Assembly: GCA_016721825.1 (NCBI GenBank)
Contig: JADKHI010000002.1
Location: 558,001 to 622,000, forward strand
DNA from: Flavobacteriales bacterium
Lineage (GTDB): Bacteria; Bacteroidota; Bacteroidia; Flavobacteriales_F; PHOS-HE28
DNA: 64,000 nucleotides
Direction of reading: 5' to 3'
Part shown: positions 1-9,010 of the stretch, one piece after another
How positions within the stretch are numbered: position 1 is the stretch's first letter
Layout of the letters: every line of letters begins with the position of its first letter
Made by a program: the position numbers and the translations under genes
The notes under the pieces: generated by a model
Seen by the model: the letters and a program-made list of their open reading frames with translations, nothing else
What the model was told of the DNA's origin: nothing
Database searches by the model: none

Positions 1-3000
1 ACGCAGTTGTTGGTCTCGACGACGAAGCCCCAGGCGCACAGGCCAACGGCGGAACCCTCACCTGCACCACCACCAGCGTGCAGCTCAGCGGTAGCGGCAA
101 CGGCACTTTCAGCTGGAGCGGACCCAACAACTTCACCAGTCAGGACCAGAACCCCACCGTGAACGCGGCAGGTACCTACACCCTCACCGTCACCGGTAGC
201 AACGGCTGCACCAGCCAGGCCAGCGCAATTGTAGGTCTCGACGATGAAGCACCCGTCGCGCAAGCCAACGGCGGAACCCTCACCTGTAACACCACCAGCG
301 TGCAACTGACCGGTAACGGCAACGGCACCTTCAGCTGGAGCGGTCCCAACAACTTCACCAGTCAGGACCAGAACCCGACGGTGAACGCGGCAGGTACCTA
401 CACCCTCACCGTCACCGGAAGCAACGGCTGCACCAGCCAGGCCAGCGCGGTTGTTGAACTGGATGACGAACTGCCAGGAGCACAAGCTCAAGGCGGAACC
501 CTCACCTGCAATACCACCAGCGTGCTGCTCAGCGGTAGCGGCAACGGCACCTTCAGCTGGACCGGACCCAACAACTTCACGAGCCAGGACCAGAACCCAA
601 CGGTGAACGCGGCAGGTACTTACACCCTCACGGTCACCGGTAGCAACGGCTGCACCAGCCAGGCCAACGCGGTTGTTGGTCAGGACGACGAAGCCCCAGC
701 CGCACAGGCCAACGGCGGAACCCTCACCTGCAACACCACCAGCGTGCAGCTCAGCGGTAGCGGCAACGGAACCTACAGCTGGAGCGGGCCCAACAACTTC
801 ACCAGTCAGGACCAGAACCCGACGGTGAACGCGGCAGGTACCTACACCCTCACCGTCACCGGTAGCAATGGTTGCACCAGCCAGGCCAACGCGGTTGTTG
901 GTCTCGACGATGAAGCCCCAGGCGCACAAGCCAACGGCGGCACTCTTACATGCAACACCACGAGCGTTCAGCTCAGCGGTAGCGGCAACGGCTCCTTCAG
1001 CTGGAGCGGCCCCAACAACTTCACGAGCCAGGACCAGAACCCAACGGTGAACACGGCAGGTACCTACACCCTCACCGTCACTGGCAGCAACGGCTGCACC
1101 AGTCAGGCCAGCGCAATTGTTGATCTCGACGATGAAGTACCCGGAGCGCAAGCCAACGGCGGTACCCTCACCTGCAATACCACCAGCGTGCAACTGACCG
1201 GCAGCGGCAACGGCACCTTCAGCTGGAGCGGGCCCAACAACTTCACGAGCCAGGACCAGAACCCAACGGTGAACACGGCAGGTACCTACACCCTCACCGT
1301 CACCGGCAGCAACGGTTGCACCAGCCAGGCCAGCGCGGTTGTTGGTCAGGATGAAGAACTGCCAGGAGCGCAAGCCAACGGCGGAACCCTCACCTGCAAC
1401 ACCACCAGCGTGCAACTGACCGGCAGCGGCAACGGCACCTTCAGCTGGACCGGTCCCAACAACTTCACCAGTCAGGACCAGAACCCGACCGTGAACGCTG
1501 CGGGCACTTACACCCTCACCGTCACCGGCAGCAACGGCTGCACCAGCCAGGCCAGCGCGGTTGTTGGTCAGGATGAAGAACTGCCAGGAGCGCAAGCCAA
1601 CGGCGGAACCCTCACCTGCAACACCACCAGCGTGCAACTGACCGGCAGCGGCAACGGCACCTTCGGCTGGAGCGGGCCCAACAACTTCACCAGTCAGGAC
1701 CAGAACCCGACCGTGAACGCTGCGGGCACTTACACCCTCACCGTCACCGGCAGCAACGGTTGCACCAGCCAGGCCAACGCAGTTGTTGAACTGAACGACG
1801 AAGCCCCAGGCGCACAGGCCAGCGGCGGAACCCTCACCTGCAACACCACCAGCGTGCAGCTCAGCGGCAGCGGTAACGGAACCTTCAGCTGGAGCGGCCC
1901 CAACGGCTTCACCAGCCAGGACCAGAACCCAACGGTGAACGCGGCAGGTACCTACACCCTGACCGTCACCGGAAGCAACGGCTGCACCAGCCAGGCCAAC
2001 GCGGTTGTTGGTCAGGACGACGAACTGCCCGGTGCGCAGGCTCAAGGTGGCACCCTTACTTGCACGAACACTACGGTCATGCTGATCGGTAGTGGCAACG
2101 GCACCTTCAGCTGGAGCGGTCCTGGATTCAGCAGCATTCTGCAGAACCCGACCGTCAACACAGCAGGTACCTACATCCTCACTGTCACCGGTAGCAACGG
2201 CTGCACCAGCCAGGCCAACGCGATCGTGGATGAAGATGCTCAACTGCCAGGTGCGCAAGCATCCGGTGGAACCATCACCTGTGAGAACAGCAGCGTGATC
2301 CTGATGGGCAGCGGCAACGGCACCTACAGCTGGAGCGGACCCAACAACTTCACCAGTCAGGCGCAGAACGTGGCGGTTACCGAAGCGGGCACCTACACGC
2401 TGACCGTACTGGGAGCGAACGGTTGCACCAGCACGGCCACTGCGACCGTGGACCAGGACGTAGAGATCCCTGCCGTAGATGCCTTCGGTGGCGTGATCAA
2501 CTGTTCGAACACCATGGTGACCTTGGACGGCTTCGGCAGCCCCGGTGTGAGCTTCGCTTGGACCGGTCCGAACGGCTTCTTCAGTAACGATGAGAACCCT
2601 ACGACCTCTGTGGCGGGTATGTACGCCTTGACCGTAACGGCCGCGAATGGCTGCACGAACTCAGTGAACACGACGGTCTCCGAGGACACGAACGCTCCGC
2701 AGGCTTCAGTGGCCGGTGGCATGCTGCCTTGCGATGGAACAGGCCTGCCTGTGATCGGGTCGATCCAGACGATCGGCGCGGAAGGTGAATGGACCGGACC
2801 GAACAACTTCCAGAGCCTGGATCTTGCCCCTGTGGTGTTCGAGGCCGGTATCTACACCTTCACCGTGACCGGCGAGAACGGCTGTGTGACCCTCTTGGAT
2901 GCTGAGGTGACCACGCCGGAGTGTGATGAATGTGAAGAGCCCCTGATCCTGAGCTGCGGTCCTGACACTACGGTGGAATGTGGCTCCGCGCTGGATGCGC

Positions 3001-4172
3001 TCTACGTCGGCGTACCGATCCTCCGCAAGGACGAGAAGTGCCCCGAGGTGAACTACTACAGCTACGTGGATGACTACACCGGCACCTGCCCCATCATCCT
3101 GAGCCGCACGTGGACCGTGGCTGATGCCGCTGGCGACACAGCCACCTGCGTGCAGACCATCACCATCATCGACACCCAGGCTCCGGTGGTCATGGGCATC
3201 CCTGACGACATCACCGTATCGTGTACGCAGATCCCGGAATTCGACGGTGGTGTGTGGGCGGAGGATGCTTGCAAGAGCTATCAGCCGGTGTACCCCGAGG
3301 ACAAGGTGAACGAGGGCCCCTGCCCTGGCACCTACACGATCGAGCGCATCTGGTGGGCCATTGACGACTGTGGCAACGTAGGCTACGGCATCCAGACCAT
3401 CCATGTAGTGGACGATCTGCCGCCGACGCTGGAAGGGACCCCTGCGGACCTGTTGGTGCAGTGCGACGATGTGCCCCGTGCGGCTGAAGTGACCGCCGTG
3501 GATGATTGCTCCGGTGCTTCCCCCGTGACCTTCACGGAAGAGATCCAGCAGAGCGAGGAGGAAAGCGCATGCAAGTACACGATCCTGCGTACTTGGACCG
3601 CTACCGATGGCTGTGGCAACACCGCCTTCGCCCAGCAGATCATCGAAGTGGAGGACACCCAAGCACCGGTCTTCGAATGCGAAGCGTTCACGACCAAAGC
3701 TCCCTGTGGTGAAGTACCTGCGGCCGAGGAGTGCAAGGTGCAGGACAACTGCGACGATGATGTGACCATCACCTACGAGGAGACCAGCACGGAGAACCTG
3801 AACGGCAGCGTGCTGCATGTGCGCACCTGGACGGCCACTGATGACTGTGGCAACACCTCCACGTTGGTGCAGCAGATCTTGGAAGGATGCGGGAAGATCG
3901 AACCGGTCCGTATCGGCCGCATCGCGGTCGCTCCGAACCCCTTCGCCTACCACACCCGCATCACCATCAGCAGCCCTGTGGCCGACGAGGTGACCTTGGA
4001 AGTGGTGGCTCCCGATGGACGTCTGCTCACTCAGCTGTATCGCGGCTCGCTCCAAGCGAACGAGGAACGGACCTTCACCTTCACGGAACCTGAGCAGGCC
4101 TTCGGCAGCTACCTGCTGCGCATGACAGGCTCCAAGGTGGTGGCCCACGATCGACTGATCAGTACGCGCTGA
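1..4172 (+). CDS. Giant T9SS-exported tandem-repeat adhesin (5' end outside window)
   Basis: The reading frame is open from the first bases, so the true start lies upstream. A GTG at 78 is only an internal codon. The visible part is about 1390 residues. It begins with tandem 74-residue Ig-like repeats (GGTLTCNTTS, then GTFSWSGPNNFTSQDQNP, then GTYTLTVTGSNGCTSQA), nine of them near-identical, followed by about four diverged units. Then come about four cysteine-rich HYR-like modules (roughly nt 2940-3890, motifs such as RTWTATDDCGNT and DTQAPV). The end (about nt 3905-4169) is a type A T9SS sorting domain with APNPF and a terminal YLLRM strand. This is the build of large Bacteroidota surface adhesins such as SprB-like proteins. 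The ligand is unknown. Each repeat carries a conserved Cys pair, presumably oxidised after export. Confidence 0.9.
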   Translation, partial: AVVGLDDEAPGAQANGGTLTCTTTSVQLSGSGNGTFSWSGPNNFTSQDQNPTVNAAGTYTLTVTGSNGCTSQASAIVGLDDEAPVAQANGGTLTCNTTSVQLTGNGNGTFSWSGPNNFTSQDQNPTVNAAGTYTLTVTGSNGCTSQASAVVELDDELPGAQAQGGTLTCNTTSVLLSGSGNGTFSWTGPNNFTSQDQNPTVNAAGTYTLTVTGSNGCTSQANAVVGQDDEAPAAQANGGTLTCNTTSVQLSGSGNGTYSWSGPNNFTSQDQNPTVNAAGTYTLTVTGSNGCTSQANAVVGLDDEAPGAQANGGTLTCNTTSVQLSGSGNGSFSWSGPNNFTSQDQNPTVNTAGTYTLTVTGSNGCTSQASAIVDLDDEVPGAQANGGTLTCNTTSVQLTGSGNGTFSWSGPNNFTSQDQNPTVNTAGTYTLTVTGSNGCTSQASAVVGQDEELPGAQANGGTLTCNTTSVQLTGSGNGTFSWTGPNNFTSQDQNPTVNAAGTYTLTVTGSNGCTSQASAVVGQDEELPGAQANGGTLTCNTTSVQLTGSGNGTFGWSGPNNFTSQDQNPTVNAAGTYTLTVTGSNGCTSQANAVVELNDEAPGAQASGGTLTCNTTSVQLSGSGNGTFSWSGPNGFTSQDQNPTVNAAGTYTLTVTGSNGCTSQANAVVGQDDELPGAQAQGGTLTCTNTTVMLIGSGNGTFSWSGPGFSSILQNPTVNTAGTYILTVTGSNGCTSQANAIVDEDAQLPGAQASGGTITCENSSVILMGSGNGTYSWSGPNNFTSQAQNVAVTEAGTYTLTVLGANGCTSTATATVDQDVEIPAVDAFGGVINCSNTMVTLDGFGSPGVSFAWTGPNGFFSNDENPTTSVAGMYALTVTAANGCTNSVNTTVSEDTNAPQASVAGGMLPCDGTGLPVIGSIQTIGAEGEWTGPNNFQSLDLAPVVFEAGIYTFTVTGENGCVTLLDAEVTTPECDECEEPLILSCGPDTTVECGSALDALYVGVPILRKDEKCPEVNYYSYVDDYTGTCPIILSRTWTVADAAGDTATCVQTITIIDTQAPVVMGIPDDITVSCTQIPEFDGGVWAEDACKSYQPVYPEDKVNEGPCPGTYTIERIWWAIDDCGNVGYGIQTIHVVDDLPPTLEGTPADLLVQCDDVPRAAEVTAVDDCSGASPVTFTEEIQQSEEESACKYTILRTWTATDGCGNTAFAQQIIEVEDTQAPVFECEAFTTKAPCGEVPAAEECKVQDNCDDDVTITYEETSTENLNGSVLHVRTWTATDDCGNTSTLVQQILEGCGKIEPVRIGRIAVAPNPFAYHTRITISSPVADEVTLEVVAPDGRLLTQLYRGSLQANEERTFTFTEPEQAFGSYLLRMTGSKVVAHDRLISTR
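36..2252 (+). repeat. Tandem 222-bp repeat array inside the adhesin gene
   Basis: Units begin at 36, 258, 480, 702, 924, 1146, 1368, 1590 and 1812. All are exactly 222 bp (74 codons) and nearly identical in DNA as well as protein. A tenth unit (2034-2252) is 219 bp and more diverged, and later units drift further. The array continues upstream of the window, because bases 1-35 are the end of another unit. Identity is highest at the upstream side and decays toward the 3' end, as expected if homogenisation acts on the array interior. Confidence 0.95.
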
Positions 4173-4192
4173 CCCTGACCCAAGCGCAAGCG

Positions 4193-4224
4193 AAGCCCCC
4201 TTCCGAAGTGGAAGGGGGCTTTCG
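4193..4224 (+). terminator. Rho-independent-type terminator after the adhesin
   Basis: A perfect 12-bp stem (4193-4204 with 4210-4221, arm AAGCCCCCTTCC) has a 5-nt loop and is followed by TTCG. It begins 20 nt after the adhesin stop codon. Confidence 0.85.
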
Positions 4225-4261
4225 CGTTCGGGGTGGCGGCCCGGTCGGGTAACTTCGCGCC

Positions 4262-5545
4262 GTGGAGCACGCCCCCCTTGCCGAACGGATGCGCCCCCGC
4301 GACCTGGACCAGGTGGTGGGCCAGGAACACTTGGTGGGTGCCGAAGGCATTCTGCGTAAGGCCTTGAGCAGCGGCATGCTGCCCAGCATGATCCTTTGGG
4401 GTCCACCGGGCGTGGGCAAGACCACCCTGGCACGGCTCATCGCCGAGCGGCTCCAGCGACCTTTTTTCACCCTCAGCGCCATCAGCAGCGGTGTGAAGGA
4501 TGTACGCGAAGTGATCGAACAGGCCGGTGGCAAAGGGCTCTTTGCCCGGAGCGCCGTGCTCTTTATTGACGAGATCCACCGTTTCAGCAAGGCCCAGCAG
4601 GACAGCTTGCTCGGTGCGGTCGAGAAAGGAACCATCACGCTGATCGGGGCCACTACGGAGAACCCCAGCTTCGAGGTGATCGGGGCCCTCCTCTCCCGCT
4701 GTCAGGTGTACACGCTTCGTCCGCTGCATGAAGAGGAGCTGCTCAACCTTCTTCAACGGGCCATGACCACGGATGAGGAATTGCGCGGCATGTCGATCGA
4801 ACTGAAGCAGATCGATGCGTTGATGCGCGCCAGTGGCGGCGATGCGCGACGGTTGCTCAACACCTTCGAGCTGTGCGTGAAGGCAGCTCTATCGCAGAGC
4901 ACCGAGGTGGTGATCACCGATGCCTTGGTGATGGAAGTGGTGCAGAGCAATGCGGCCCGGTATGACAAGCAGGGCGAGCAGCACTACGATATCGTGAGCG
5001 CCTTCATCAAAAGCCTTCGCGGCAGCGATCCCAACGCTGCGGTCTATTGGCTTGCGCGGATGGTGGAAGGTGGCGAGGACCCGATGTTCATTGCGCGGCG
5101 CATGGTGATCCTGGCGAGCGAGGACATCGGCAACGCCGACCCGAACGCCTTGCTGATGGCCACCACCAGTATGCAGGCGGCCCAGATGATCGGTTGGCCC
5201 GAGAGCCGCATCATCCTCAGCCAATGCGCCATCTTCCTGGCGTGTGCGCCCAAGAGCAACGCCAGTTACATGGCTATCGGCGCGGCCCAGGCCAAGGTGC
5301 AAGCAAGCGGCGACCTGCCCGTACCGATCCACCTACGCAATGCGCCCACCAAATTGATGAAGGAGCTGGGCTACGGCAAGAACTACCAATACAGCCACGA
5401 CGGCGAAGGGCACTTCATCGATCAGGACTTCCTGCCTGATGCGCTCCGTGGAACGGTATTCTACACCCCCGGCGACACCCCAAGGGAGCAGGCTCATTCC
5501 GCGTTGATCGAACGGCTGTGGAAGGACCGCTACAAGCGTTCCTGA
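4262..5545 (+). CDS. rarA: Replication-associated recombination protein A (RarA/MgsA AAA+ ATPase)
   Basis: This 427-residue AAA+ ATPase acts on stalled or damaged replication forks, in the clamp-loader-like RarA/Mgs1/WRNIP1 family. Near the N-terminus is the family-typical PLAERMRPRDLDQVVGQEHL. Walker A is GPPGVGKT (residues 47-54), Walker B VLFIDEIH (99-106) and sensor 1 GATTENPSFE (129-138). The C-terminal half has the MgsA-type oligomerisation region (GSDPNAAVYWLARMVEGGEDP). The start is GTG at 4262: no ATG lies upstream in frame, and the next internal ATG (4289) would cut off the conserved N-terminus. The gene is monocistronic after a strong terminator and convergent with the next gene. 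Confidence 0.95.
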   Translation: MEHAPLAERMRPRDLDQVVGQEHLVGAEGILRKALSSGMLPSMILWGPPGVGKTTLARLIAERLQRPFFTLSAISSGVKDVREVIEQAGGKGLFARSAVLFIDEIHRFSKAQQDSLLGAVEKGTITLIGATTENPSFEVIGALLSRCQVYTLRPLHEEELLNLLQRAMTTDEELRGMSIELKQIDALMRASGGDARRLLNTFELCVKAALSQSTEVVITDALVMEVVQSNAARYDKQGEQHYDIVSAFIKSLRGSDPNAAVYWLARMVEGGEDPMFIARRMVILASEDIGNADPNALLMATTSMQAAQMIGWPESRIILSQCAIFLACAPKSNASYMAIGAAQAKVQASGDLPVPIHLRNAPTKLMKELGYGKNYQYSHDGEGHFIDQDFLPDALRGTVFYTPGDTPREQAHSALIERLWKDRYKRS

Positions 5546-5551
5546 TCGCCC

Positions 5552-5998
5552 CTACTTCGCCCGTTCCGCATCCATGAAGGTGCGGTGCATGTCGTACATC
5601 AGGCCGAAGCTTACCATCAGGCCGCCAAGCCCTTGTTCCAGCATCTGCCAGAGAATGTCGACTACGATGTGTACGACCTCGCGGCTGGCGAAGGACATGC
5701 CAAGGATGAACACGAGGAGGTAGACAACGAAGCCGACCGCGGCCCCCAGGAGCATGCTCATAAGGGGAAAGCCTCGCTTCAGGCTGATCCATTCGTGCAT
5801 GATGCTCTGGTGAACGCCGATGGTGATGACCAAGCCGAGCACAACATACACCAGCCCGCTGAGCGCCAGATAGAGCGGCAATGGAATGCGCAGTTCCTGA
5901 AGGTCGGTAAGGGCCACGCCGTGCCAGAGGAAGGAAAGTGCGTACATCACTACCGCCGAAAACAGCCAAGGCAGTAGGATGCGACGTCTAAGCAACAT
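5552..5998 (-). CDS. Small integral membrane protein, unknown function
   Basis: A 148-residue protein with about four hydrophobic segments (residues about 8-25, 42-62, 78-100 and 118-135) and basic residues just after the start (MLLRRR), suggesting an inner-membrane protein with the N-terminus inside. I do not recognise a named family. It is convergent with rarA (6-bp gap) and divergent from the lipoprotein gene at 6084. The start is the ATG at 5998. Confidence 0.7.
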   Translation of the reverse strand: MLLRRRILLPWLFSAVVMYALSFLWHGVALTDLQELRIPLPLYLALSGLVYVVLGLVITIGVHQSIMHEWISLKRGFPLMSMLLGAAVGFVVYLLVFILGMSFASREVVHIVVDILWQMLEQGLGGLMVSFGLMYDMHRTFMDAERAK

Positions 5999-6083
5999 GA
6001 CCTCTGTTCATTCTCCTCATTCCGGTGAGCCGCACGGCACTTCCGAAGGGGCGACCAATGATGTGGCTAAATTACCGCCCTGC

Positions 6084-7688
6084 ATGAAGAACGCGGTGTT
6101 GGGGGGGGTGGTTGCCTCCATTTTTTCAACAGTGGCCCTCAGCGGCTGCCAGAAGGACCCGCGCGGGCCGCAATGGGATGTGGACGTTGTGGCGCCTTTG
6201 GTGCACACCACCTTCACCATCGCCGACCTGGTGGCCGACAGTTTGCTGAGCACGGATGCGGACGGAAGCCTTACGCTGGTCTACAACAGCGAGCTCTTTG
6301 CGCTGCGCCTGGATACGGTGCTGCAAGCGCCGGACACCACGCTCGCCTACCCTTACGCCATGCCCATCACGGGCAACATCCCGGCCGGCTTCACCTTTCC
6401 GGCGAACAACGACGTCACGCGGTTCGACCTGGAGGACCTGGAGCTTCGGGCCTTGCGCATCCGCTCAGGCACGCTGGCACTGGACATCCGGAACGAGAAC
6501 AACTGCGTGATCATCGGCTCCTTCGCGCTGCCCGGGGCCACCACCTCGCAAGGCACGCCCTTCAGCATTCAACGCTCCATTCCTGCGGGCAGCACCTCCG
6601 TTCCAGGCACGGTCACCGAGGTCACGGACCTTTCCGGCTATGCCTTCGACCTGCGCGGGCCTGGCTTCAATGAGGTGAATACGCTCGCGACCCAGCTCGG
6701 CTACCAGGTGGATCCGAACGGACCTGCGAACGTGAGCATTGTGGCGGGTGATAGCCTGGTGGCCCTGGTGAGTTACACGGACATCATACCAGCATACGCG
6801 AAAGGCTACTTCGGGAACCGCTTGATCGATATCGATGCGGAAGCGACGGAATTGGACCTCTTCAGCTCGATCACGGCAGGAACGTTGGACTTGGATGAGG
6901 TGACCGCCACCTTGACCGTTACCAATGGGATCGGTGTGGATGTGCAGGTGGACCTCGACTACCTGAGGGCCATCAACAGTCGAACGAACGTCACCGTGGA
7001 CCTGATGCACCCGATCATCACTGGGCCCATCAACCTGAATCGCGCGATCGACGGCGGCAACTCGCCCCTTCCAACCGGCTATTCCACTGTGCTGGACGGT
7101 TCGAATTCCAACATCGACCTCTTCCTGGAGAACCTGCCCGACAGCATCGCCTACGCCGGACGGATCCGGGTGAACCCTTTGGGCGACATAAGCAATGGCA
7201 ACGACTTCCTCTACTACGAGAGCGAATTGAAGGCGAACCTGCAGGTCAATGTTCCGTTACGTTTGATCGCCACGGGCCTCACCCTTCAACAGACCACACG
7301 CCCCGACCTTCCAGGAACTTCCGATGGCCACGCGATCCAGAGCGGCGTGCTGCACCTTTTCGCCACCAACGGCTTTCCCTTCTCCGCGGACATCGTGTTG
7401 GAGATCCTGAACGACGCCGACCAGGCCTTGGGCACGATCCCTGTGCAGGGCAACGTGGCCAGCGGGATCCTGGGCGCGAACGACCTGGTGACCGCCTCGG
7501 TGAACTCGCAACTGGATGCGCTTGTTTCCGCCGACCTGATGGACCTGCTGTACAGTGCTGGTCGCCTGCGGATCTCAACCGTCTTCAACACGGCCGACCA
7601 GAGCCAGCACCTGCAACTTCTGGACAGTTACCGCATGGAATTGCAGGTGACCGTGGAAGCCAACTACGTGGTGAACGGAGATGAGTAA
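6084..7688 (+). CDS. Exported lipoprotein of a conserved Bacteroidota two-gene module
   Basis: A 534-residue protein. The open frame continues upstream to 5979, but I place the start at ATG 6084 because it gives a clean lipoprotein signal peptide (MKNAVLGGVVASIFSTVALSGC, lipobox LSGC with Cys22). The mature N-terminus, GPQWDVDVVAPLVHTTFTIADL, resembles a recurring Bacteroidota lipoprotein start (WDxDVxxPLxxxxxxIxDL). The remainder is predicted beta-rich with no enzyme motifs. The stop overlaps the next gene's start by 8 nt, so the two are almost certainly co-translated. Function is unknown. Outer-membrane anchoring and partnership with the downstream barrel are inferences. Confidence 0.8.
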   Translation: MKNAVLGGVVASIFSTVALSGCQKDPRGPQWDVDVVAPLVHTTFTIADLVADSLLSTDADGSLTLVYNSELFALRLDTVLQAPDTTLAYPYAMPITGNIPAGFTFPANNDVTRFDLEDLELRALRIRSGTLALDIRNENNCVIIGSFALPGATTSQGTPFSIQRSIPAGSTSVPGTVTEVTDLSGYAFDLRGPGFNEVNTLATQLGYQVDPNGPANVSIVAGDSLVALVSYTDIIPAYAKGYFGNRLIDIDAEATELDLFSSITAGTLDLDEVTATLTVTNGIGVDVQVDLDYLRAINSRTNVTVDLMHPIITGPINLNRAIDGGNSPLPTGYSTVLDGSNSNIDLFLENLPDSIAYAGRIRVNPLGDISNGNDFLYYESELKANLQVNVPLRLIATGLTLQQTTRPDLPGTSDGHAIQSGVLHLFATNGFPFSADIVLEILNDADQALGTIPVQGNVASGILGANDLVTASVNSQLDALVSADLMDLLYSAGRLRISTVFNTADQSQHLQLLDSYRMELQVTVEANYVVNGDE

Positions 7689-9009
7689 GCTCCTCGCCGC
7701 ACTGTTGTGCTTCAACCTTGCCTGCATGAGCGTGGCACAAGTACAGGACAGCCTCCAGGTGCTCACTCCGGGTGAGATCGAGGCTCTGCCGACCGTTGGA
7801 ACCGAAGCGGAACTTGAGCAATACGAGGATGTTGTCGGATCGCCGTTCAACATGCAGAAGCCCAAGTCTCGATTGACCATCGACATGATGGGCATGTACG
7901 ACAGTAATGCGCTCCGCAACGACCTGGTGGTGGGCCTTTGGAAGGGAGGCGACCTGAGCCGCGATGTGCGTGAGCTTTCCCAACAAGCACTTCAGGGGCA
8001 CAACCGCGCGGGTTACGAAGGCAGCTTCCGGACCAGCTACACGTGGGGGGCCTCGTTGTTCGGCGACAAGAGCATGCGACCCTTGGTCAGCGTAGGTTAC
8101 AGGGACCTGATGGGCATGCGCTTCACCGACGACCTGTACAACCTGACCTTCTTCGGCAACGCGGCCTACGAGGGAAAGACCGCCGTGCTTGCCCCATCCG
8201 CGCAGGAAGAGCAGCGCTACCAGACCATAGGCGTGGGCATGAAGGCGGCTGGCAGCGAGACCTATCTGCGCTTGGACCTGGTGAACGGACAATACCTGAA
8301 CGCGGTACACCTGAAACAGGCCGACGTATACACGGCCGAGGACGGACGCTACATCCAGGCGGATCTGGACGGCACTTGGAGCACCAGCGACACTTCGGTC
8401 CAGAGCTTCAGCAACGGCCTTGGTCTTGGACTGAGCGCGGGCGTGCAGATGAACGGCCGCCTTTTCGGCAGAAGATTGAAGGTCTTCCTCGAAGTGAACG
8501 ACCTGGGCTTCATCGCGTGGAACGGTGGTTCGCAGCGGCTCGTGAAGGACGGGGTCGAACGGTACGATGGGGTCTATGTCGACGACATCATCGACCTTGA
8601 CGGGGCCTTGGTTGGCGAAGGTCAGCTGCGTGATACGCTGGGACTGAACACGAGCGGCGGTGGCTTCATGCGCCCCCTTCCGACGCGTGTACGGGCATCG
8701 TTCTCTCTACGCAACAGGTCGTACAAGTTCCGGTCAAGGCCTCGTCCGGAACAGTTCATGGTGGAACAGCTTGCCGTGCCGGGATACCTGGTGCATATGA
8801 GCTACACTTACTCCATCGCCATAAGCCGCCGCTGGTTGGGCTACGGACAATTGAACTACGGTGGCTTTGGTGGTGTGCGTCTTGGCGCCGGTGCGTGGGG
8901 CAGCTACAGTTGGGGCACCATCAAATTGGAACTGCCCAACGTGGTGGGCCTGTGCCTGCCCAGCGCAAAAGGCAAGGCGGCATCCATCGGCTTCGTCTTC
9001 GACCTCTGA
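7681..9009 (+). CDS. DUF5723-like outer-membrane beta-barrel protein
   Basis: A 442-residue protein. It begins with a signal peptide (MSKLLAALLCFNLACMSVAQ) and continues as alternating hydrophobic/aromatic strands ending in GFVFDL, whose hydrophobic C-terminus is typical of outer-membrane barrels. Segments such as RVRASFSLRNRSYKF, YGQLNYGGFG and AGVQMNGRLFGRRLKVFLEVND fit the DUF5723 pattern. That assignment is from memory of the family, not a search. The ATG overlaps the upstream lipoprotein stop (ATGAGTAA), and the gene ends 1 bp before the convergent neighbour. Confidence 0.75.
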   Translation: MSKLLAALLCFNLACMSVAQVQDSLQVLTPGEIEALPTVGTEAELEQYEDVVGSPFNMQKPKSRLTIDMMGMYDSNALRNDLVVGLWKGGDLSRDVRELSQQALQGHNRAGYEGSFRTSYTWGASLFGDKSMRPLVSVGYRDLMGMRFTDDLYNLTFFGNAAYEGKTAVLAPSAQEEQRYQTIGVGMKAAGSETYLRLDLVNGQYLNAVHLKQADVYTAEDGRYIQADLDGTWSTSDTSVQSFSNGLGLGLSAGVQMNGRLFGRRLKVFLEVNDLGFIAWNGGSQRLVKDGVERYDGVYVDDIIDLDGALVGEGQLRDTLGLNTSGGGFMRPLPTRVRASFSLRNRSYKFRSRPRPEQFMVEQLAVPGYLVHMSYTYSIAISRRWLGYGQLNYGGFGGVRLGAGAWGSYSWGTIKLELPNVVGLCLPSAKGKAASIGFVFDL

Positions 9010-9010
9010 G

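Noticed and set aside
2706..4433. A 575-codon minus-strand open frame opposite the adhesin 3' end and terminator.
   Set aside because: It is antisense to a clear T9SS protein, runs across a terminator, and is Arg/His/Gly-rich without domains, as expected for a GC-rich shadow frame.
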